This document shows, one piece after another, positions 58,811-64,000 of a DNA stretch of 64,000 nt. The notes below the pieces were generated by a model. The model did no database searches. It was given only the letters and a program-made list of their open reading frames with translations, and was not told the origin of the DNA. The stretch covers positions 1-64,000 of the forward strand of contig CAIMSU010000228.1 in the NCBI GenBank assembly GCA_903844155.1, in the 5' to 3' direction. Each line of letters opens with the position of its first letter. The stretch's first letter is position 1. Origin of the DNA: an uncultured Pseudomonadota bacterium (lineage in GTDB: Bacteria > Myxococcota_A > UBA796 > SXON01). Both the position numbers and the translations under genes were made by a program.

Positions 58811-60409
58811 CTACTTGATCTGGTTCGCCACCCTCTTCAACTCGCGCACGCTCTTGATCTCAAAAAGCTTCCCGCGAACGGCAAAGGTCGAGAGCTTCTG
58901 CGCCTGCCGGACGTACTCGCCGTACTGGTACGCCTTGCCCCAGAGCCAGTCGTACTTGCGCTGGTTGAACAGCCGCACGAAGCGGTCGTTCGCGAGGAAC
59001 TGCACCATCTCCTTGGGCAGGTTGTTGAACAACGTCAAGAAGAACAGGAAGTTGAGGTAGCTGCCGTTCGGCGTGTGGAACCCGCGGCGGTAGACCTGGT
59101 TGTACTCGTCGGTCACGAACCCGTCTTCGATGCTCTTGTGGTAGAACTCGGTGCCCGGGTAGGGGATAAGGCTGGAAGGAAGCAGGTTGTAGGGCGGCGG
59201 CAGCGTCCAGAGCAGGCGCAGGCCCTTCATCACGTCCTCGGTGGATTCCCAGGGATTGTCGAGGATCATGTGGTAGTCGGGGACCTGGATGTGGTCCTTG
59301 TACTTGGAGATGATGTTGACGGCCTTGAGCAGCTGCTCGTTGGTCATGCCGCGCTTGTACATCTTCATCGTCTCGGTCGAGCCGGTCTGGATGCCCAGCT
59401 CGGTGAAGCAAAGCCCCGCTTCGATGAGGGCTTTGTACTTCTCCTCGTTGATGGTCGTCGGCGAGCACTGCGCCCGGAACGGCATGCCGATCTCCTCCTG
59501 CCAGACCTTTGAGAACTTCTGGATCTCCTCGGTGGAGGTCGAGAAGAACACGTCGTCCTGGAAGTGGACGATGCCGATGTCCGGGAACTTCCGCATCACC
59601 TGCTTGATCTCGCCGATCTGGTGCTCGACGGAGCGGCGGCGCAGGTAGCTCTGGCCCTTGTAGAGATCGTGGTTGAACGCCACGCCGCAGTAGCTGCACT
59701 TGTGCGGGCAGCCGCGCGTGATCATCGTCTTGTAGGCCGGGCGCAGCTCGCCCTGCCGGTCCGGGTACGTGGGCATGATCTGCCGGTAGAAGTCCCAATC
59801 CAGGCGGACGAGGTGCTCTTTCTTGAGATCGTAGGTCCAGTCGTCGTCGAAGCTGAAGTCCTGGTAGGGGAGCGAGTCGAGGTCCTGGATGAGGGGGCGA
59901 TGGGGGTTGCCGACGACCTTTCCGTTGGGCTTGCGGAACCAGTAGTTCCGAACGTCGTAGTGGTCTTTTCCGTCCTCCATGCGCTCGACGAGCTCGAGGA
60001 AGCTGTGCTCCCCTTCGCCAACGTGCACGATGTCCACGAACTCCAGGCCCTGCTGCGGCATGGTCGTCGGATGAAAGCCGCCCCAGAGCATCGTTTTGGT
60101 CGGGTACGCCTTCTGGATCGCGCGCGTGGCCTGCACGGCGACGTCGAACATCGCAGTGAGGAAGCTCACGCCGACCATGTCGACGTCCTTCACCAGCTCC
60201 ACCAGGTCGTTCACCATCGGCTGCGGCATCTGGATGATGTGCGACCAGGTGTTGGACTTCCAGGAGGACTTGAAGCGGTTGCCGTAGGTGTCCGCGGGGA
60301 GGAATATCTGCCGCACCTCGTGACCGTGCATCTTGAGGTCGCCGGTGAGGGTGCGGATGCAGGGGCTGTAGTGATCCATCGGGGTCGGGCTGATGAGCGC
60401 GATCTTCAT
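58811..60409 (-). CDS. B12-binding domain radical SAM protein
   Basis: 532 aa from ATG 60407–60409 with GGAG upstream; the open frame beyond it is antisense-like. The N-terminal ~150 residues are a cobalamin-binding Rossmann domain (MKIALISPTPMDHYSP … MVGVSFLTAMFDVAVQATRAIQ … MLWGGFHPTTMPQ). The radical SAM cluster motif is RGCPHKCSYCGVAF with C234, C238, C241. Later LIEAGLCFTELGIQTGSTETMKMYKRGMT and PYPGTEFY are typical for the methylthio/hopanoid-lipid type enzymes. The substrate cannot be read from the sequence. Confidence 0.92.
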   Translation of the reverse strand: MKIALISPTPMDHYSPCIRTLTGDLKMHGHEVRQIFLPADTYGNRFKSSWKSNTWSHIIQMPQPMVNDLVELVKDVDMVGVSFLTAMFDVAVQATRAIQKAYPTKTMLWGGFHPTTMPQQGLEFVDIVHVGEGEHSFLELVERMEDGKDHYDVRNYWFRKPNGKVVGNPHRPLIQDLDSLPYQDFSFDDDWTYDLKKEHLVRLDWDFYRQIMPTYPDRQGELRPAYKTMITRGCPHKCSYCGVAFNHDLYKGQSYLRRRSVEHQIGEIKQVMRKFPDIGIVHFQDDVFFSTSTEEIQKFSKVWQEEIGMPFRAQCSPTTINEEKYKALIEAGLCFTELGIQTGSTETMKMYKRGMTNEQLLKAVNIISKYKDHIQVPDYHMILDNPWESTEDVMKGLRLLWTLPPPYNLLPSSLIPYPGTEFYHKSIEDGFVTDEYNQVYRRGFHTPNGSYLNFLFFLTLFNNLPKEMVQFLANDRFVRLFNQRKYDWLWGKAYQYGEYVRQAQKLSTFAVRGKLFEIKSVRELKRVANQIK

Positions 60410-60545
60410 GGGGAAGCTCCGGTGGGGCGACGGGCAGTGCGACGGAGAGGGCGGCAGGCCCGACGAACGGGCGGGAGAGACAGCGGCCACTATAGCGAAC
60501 CGAGGCGGCGATCGCCCCGGAAAGCGGCTCGGGGCGTGGAACGGA

Positions 60546-61217
60546 CTACCGGGACGGCGAGACGCGCATGGCTTCGAGCAGGATGAGCCACTCGCCCTCG
60601 GCGCGCTCCCGTCGCACCACACGGCTCGCTCCGAAGGCGATGCGAGCGTCACCGTGCCGGGCGCCGGCCTCGGACAGCGCGAGGAGCACACGTGGAATCC
60701 CCGCCGACTCCGCGCGGTATCGCCGGATCGCCTCGAACTCCGCCCCCGCGTACATCGCCCTTTCGAATGCTCGCCCCACCGGCTCGCCCGGCCAGAACGG
60801 CGCGTTGTAGACCACGCCGTCGACCGCCCCGGCGAGACCCGCGAAAAGGTCACTCTCGACCGCCTCAATCGCCACTCCGCCTCGTCGCCCGGTCTCCCTC
60901 GCGTTCGCCACACACCGGGCGTCGACGTCCACGCACGTCACCCGCGCGCCCGCCTGCGCCATCGCAAGCCCGACCACGCCCGTGCCGCACCCCATGTCGA
61001 CCCACCGCTCGCCCGCTCGCACCTCCGTCGTCATCACCCCCGCCAGCCACGCTCCCACCTTCGTCGCCACCGGGTCGAGAACGCCCGCCATGACCAGCAG
61101 ATCATCCTGCCCCGGCGCCGTCACGACGTAGTCCCGTCTCGACTTCCAGAGCAGGTGCTGAGCGGCGATGCGGTTCCGGAGGCGGGTGAACACGCGTTGC
61201 CGTAGCCGCCGGACCAT
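60546..61217 (-). CDS. SAM-dependent class I methyltransferase
   Basis: 223 aa from ATG 61215–61217. The longer open frame in this register runs antisense to bamA and is rejected. Motif I is WVDMGCGTGVVGLAMA; motif II VTCVDVDARCVANARETG; motif IV VDGVVYNAPFWPGEP, a variant of the NPPY/NPPF of HemK-type N5-glutamine or base methyltransferases. It is divergent from bamA with about 27 bases between the starts. Substrate unknown. Confidence 0.85.
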   Translation of the reverse strand: MVRRLRQRVFTRLRNRIAAQHLLWKSRRDYVVTAPGQDDLLVMAGVLDPVATKVGAWLAGVMTTEVRAGERWVDMGCGTGVVGLAMAQAGARVTCVDVDARCVANARETGRRGGVAIEAVESDLFAGLAGAVDGVVYNAPFWPGEPVGRAFERAMYAGAEFEAIRRYRAESAGIPRVLLALSEAGARHGDARIAFGASRVVRRERAEGEWLILLEAMRVSPSR

Positions 61218-61244
61218 GCACACGCACCCTGGCTCGGGTCGCGG

Positions 61245-64000
61245 GTGCCACTCGCGGCGGAAGCTACACCTCCGGCAGGCCGCCCGGCCGGGATCCGGGT
61301 TACCAGCCGCCCTTCGCTGGCCTCCCGTTTGCTCCTGCTCCTCGCGCTCGCGTCCAAAGCCTTCGCGGATCCTACCGTTCCCGCGGATCCGACTGACGCG
61401 CCTGCAGGCGGTGCAACGCCCGCGCCCGTCCCGGCAGTAGCCCCGGCCCCAGCCACGGGTTCGCCTGCTGCGCCGGCCCCAACGGCGGTGGCAACACCCG
61501 CCGGCCCAGGTGCGGAGGCCGCCGGGATCGTGAATCGCGTCCAGGTGGTTGGCCTGCGACGGGTCGAAGAAGCCGCCTTGCTCGATGCGATCCTGCTGCG
61601 CGAAGGCGAGCCGATCACCGACTGGAAGCTCCAGCGCGACATCCGCTCGGTGTGGAAGACCGGCTTTGTCGACGCCGTCGACGTGCGCCTGTCGCCCGCC
61701 CCCGCCGGGGCGGACGGGGTGGCGGATCCCAACCGCAAAGATGTCATTTTTGTCGTGAAGGAGAAGCCCGCGGTCCGCGAAGTGCGGCTGGAGGGTGCCA
61801 AGAAGGTCAAGGAGGACGACCTCAAGGACCTCATCACCATCGAGCCGTTCACGGTGCCCAGCGAGTCGAAGATCGCGCAAAACGTGAAGGCGATCAAGGA
61901 CAAATACCTCGAGAAGGGCTTCTACCTGGCGACCGTCACGCCGGTCATCAAGCCCGTCGGCGACGATCTGGTCGAGATCACTTTCCAGATCGTCGAGAAC
62001 AAGAAGGTCATCGTCCAGCAGGTGGACATCACCGGCAACGATGGCGTCCCGGACCGGAAGATCCGCAAGTTCATGCAGACCAAGCAGGGCGGCATCCTGC
62101 CTTGGCTCACGAACTCCGGCACGTTCGTGCAGGAGAACCTGGACTCGGACGTGTACACCGTCCGGCAGGTGCTGATGGAGCAGGGGTATGTCGACGCCGC
62201 GGTGGACCCGCCGAAGGTGTACTTGTCCCCGGACAAGCGGTATATCTACGTGGACATCCACGTGAACGAGGGCCCGCGGTACAAGATCGGCAAGGTCGCG
62301 ATCACCGGCGACTTCGTCCCGGCGGAGGGGTTGACGGAGGGCGCCGCGCGCGCGCTCGTCGACGGCAAGAACCTCAAGGACGTGCAGGCCGCGTTCACCC
62401 GCGACAAGCAGGCTGGCGTCACGATCGGCGAGGCCTGGGAGCCACGCGTCCAACGCCGCCCCTTCGATTTTGGCGGCGACAACACCCCGCTCAAGACCGG
62501 CGACTGGTTCAAGCTCACGAACCTCCAGGCCGCCGCCCAGCGCATCAACGACCTCTACGGCGATCAAGGCTACGCCTTCGTCAACGTCGTCCCGGACCCC
62601 AAGACCGACCCCGAGTCCAAGACCGTCGACCTCACGTTCTACGTTCAACGTGGCGACAAGGTCCGGATCGGCCAGATCAACATCACGGGCAACGACCCGA
62701 CGTATGACAAGGTCATACGCCGCGAGATCCCGATCAACGAGGGCGAGACCTACCGCGGCTCCGCCACGCGCGAGGCCCGCGAGCGCCTGAACCGCCTCGG
62801 CTTCTTTGAGACCGTCGACATCGCCACGCCAAAGGGCGACGGCGACGACGTGCTGGACATGGACGTGGACGTGAAGGAGCGGCCCACCGGCAGCTTCTCT
62901 GTGGGCGCCGGGTACGGCTCGGCTGAGAGCTTCCTCTTCACCGCGAGCATCTCCAAGTCCAACTTCCTGGGCCTTGGGTACTTGATGAGCTTGTCGGCGA
63001 ACATCTCGTCCAAGTCGCAGCAGGCGAACCTCTCGTTCTACGACCCGCACTTCCTCGACAGCCAGTGGACCGCGCGCGTAGACGGGTATTACAACCAGCA
63101 GAACTACCAGTACGTCGAAAAGCAGTACCAGCGCGGCGGCAGCCTTGAGATCGGCCGGTACCTCGACAAGCGCGACGATGTACGCCTCGCGCTGGACTAC
63201 ACCCTCGAAGACGTCGGCCTGCTCTCGCTCGACCAGTACAAAGAGCGCCTTTACGGCGGCGAAATGTTCCGGAACGGCCTCGCGAGCGAGCTTGGCATGT
63301 CCTTCTCGATCGACAAGCGGAACAACCAGATCAGCGCCACGCGCGGGTTCCTGGCGACCGTGTCGACGCAGCTCGCGGGAGGCTTCCGGCTCGACAACAA
63401 CGACGTCGTCTCCCTGTTCGGCGGCGACTTCAATTTCTGGGAGTCCAAGGCCAACTTCCGCTTCTACCAGCCGCTGGTCAAGAAGGGCGACTGGCTCGTC
63501 TTCCGCTTCAATACCTCGCTCGGCCACATCCAGTCGACGGACGGCACGATCGTCCCGTACATCCACCGTTATCGCGCGGGCGGCATCACCAGCGTGCGCG
63601 GGTACGAGCCCTACTCCCTTGGTCCAACCGTGCGAATCACGGGCACCAAGGACTACACCCAGTCGCGCACGAGCACCTACGGCTCGGACGACCCCTCCTC
63701 GCCCGACGACAAGCTGGTCATCGGCGGCACGGACACCTGGGTCAACAATTTCGAGCTTGAATCGCCCGTTGTGAAGGCCGCGAGCATCTCCCTCGTCGCC
63801 TTCTTCGACGCCGGCAACACGTTCGGCGATCCCTGGGGTAACGGCGGACTCGACCCATTGGGCCTGCGTTTCTCCTACGGCTTCGGCGTCCGTTGGTTCA
63901 GCCCCATCGGCCCGCTGCGCTTCGAGTGGGGCTTCCCGATCGCGCCGTACGCCGACGAGAAGAAGAGCGTGTTCGACTTCACCATCGGAAGCGCTTTCTA
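61245..64000 (+). CDS. bamA: Outer-membrane protein assembly factor BamA (runs to window edge)
   Basis: 918 aa seen, missing only the last base of the stop codon (…SAF-TA). The start is uncertain; GTG 61245 is the first workable one and gives a signal peptide ending LALASKAFA-DP. An Ala/Pro linker precedes POTRA repeats (VNRVQVVGLRRVEEAALLDAI; VREVRLEGAKKVKEDDLKD; VIVQQVDITGNDGVPDRKI; YKIGKVAITGDF; VRIGQINITGNDPTYDKVIRREIPINEG), at least five. The barrel has KRNNQISATRGF, and GITSVRGYEPYSLGP, the VRGF/Y-type motif of Omp85 proteins, and ends with a C-terminal Phe. It inserts β-barrel proteins into the outer membrane. Confidence 0.95.
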   Translation, partial: MPLAAEATPPAGRPAGIRVTSRPSLASRLLLLLALASKAFADPTVPADPTDAPAGGATPAPVPAVAPAPATGSPAAPAPTAVATPAGPGAEAAGIVNRVQVVGLRRVEEAALLDAILLREGEPITDWKLQRDIRSVWKTGFVDAVDVRLSPAPAGADGVADPNRKDVIFVVKEKPAVREVRLEGAKKVKEDDLKDLITIEPFTVPSESKIAQNVKAIKDKYLEKGFYLATVTPVIKPVGDDLVEITFQIVENKKVIVQQVDITGNDGVPDRKIRKFMQTKQGGILPWLTNSGTFVQENLDSDVYTVRQVLMEQGYVDAAVDPPKVYLSPDKRYIYVDIHVNEGPRYKIGKVAITGDFVPAEGLTEGAARALVDGKNLKDVQAAFTRDKQAGVTIGEAWEPRVQRRPFDFGGDNTPLKTGDWFKLTNLQAAAQRINDLYGDQGYAFVNVVPDPKTDPESKTVDLTFYVQRGDKVRIGQINITGNDPTYDKVIRREIPINEGETYRGSATREARERLNRLGFFETVDIATPKGDGDDVLDMDVDVKERPTGSFSVGAGYGSAESFLFTASISKSNFLGLGYLMSLSANISSKSQQANLSFYDPHFLDSQWTARVDGYYNQQNYQYVEKQYQRGGSLEIGRYLDKRDDVRLALDYTLEDVGLLSLDQYKERLYGGEMFRNGLASELGMSFSIDKRNNQISATRGFLATVSTQLAGGFRLDNNDVVSLFGGDFNFWESKANFRFYQPLVKKGDWLVFRFNTSLGHIQSTDGTIVPYIHRYRAGGITSVRGYEPYSLGPTVRITGTKDYTQSRTSTYGSDDPSSPDDKLVIGGTDTWVNNFELESPVVKAASISLVAFFDAGNTFGDPWGNGGLDPLGLRFSYGFGVRWFSPIGPLRFEWGFPIAPYADEKKSVFDFTIGSAF

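Noticed and set aside
61218-63566. Long N-terminal extension of the methyltransferase frame
   Set aside because: Runs antisense to bamA and consists of Val/Glu/Arg-rich shadow sequence; the ATG at 61217 precedes the real domain.

Overview
The window is very GC-rich, with bacterial gene organisation. The housekeeping genes on the right (rpoD–dnaG as neighbours, bamA, a cytochrome c', an ExbD-like protein, a B12-binding radical SAM enzyme) point to a Gram-negative bacterium. The gene style (long GC-rich ORFs, many GTG and TTG starts, 4-base gene overlaps) would suit Myxococcota or a related deltaproteobacterial lineage. That assignment is an inference, since no rRNA is present to confirm it.

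Region 1 (about 1–18,000) is an accessory array. It holds six orphan Rhs/TcC C-terminal cassettes, all on the minus strand. Each has the same last 84–85 residues of the Rhs core (a 252–255 bp block) followed by a different 'tip' domain, and each is followed directly by a different small gene, usually with an ATGA, GTGA or TTGA overlap, that looks like a cognate immunity gene. Between the cassettes lie two nearly identical tyrosine recombinase genes inside equal-length 1,008 bp repeats, five REP-like imperfect palindromes seen nowhere else in the window, serine-recombinase remnants, an Rpn-family nuclease operon and an operon encoding a papain-like protein.

Region 2 (about 16,500–38,600, minus strand) is a Tc-toxin operon. 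Its order is a four-helix membrane protein, a glycoside-hydrolase-like protein, a tail-fibre-like protein, TcA (about 3,205 aa), a fused TcB–TcC (about 2,445 aa) with a deaminase-like tip, and an immunity-like gene. The orphan cassettes lie downstream on the same strand. Their shared block matches the DNA at the end of the tcC core, so the layout resembles an expressed toxin with a downstream archive of replacement tips. Four tips show features of peptidases (two related HExxH proteins, one HETTH…NEGATE protein, one JAB-like). Their partner genes encode exported proteins or lipoproteins, whereas the partner of the deaminase tip has no signal peptide. That match suggests antibacterial use and self-protection, which is unexpected for Tc toxins.

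Region 3 (about 38,900–50,800) is mixed accessory DNA: a protealysin-type M4 protease with an emfourin-like inhibitor gene, RadC, a DUF5990 protein, a three-gene ATPase operon of conflict-system style, a tyrosine integrase beside a tRNA-like fragment, and an REP-associated Y1 transposase. Region 4 (about 48,970–64,000) becomes housekeeping: cytochrome c', MAPEG, ExbD, a histidine kinase, rpoD, dnaG, a ferredoxin reductase-like protein, a radical SAM protein, a methyltransferase and bamA running to the right edge.
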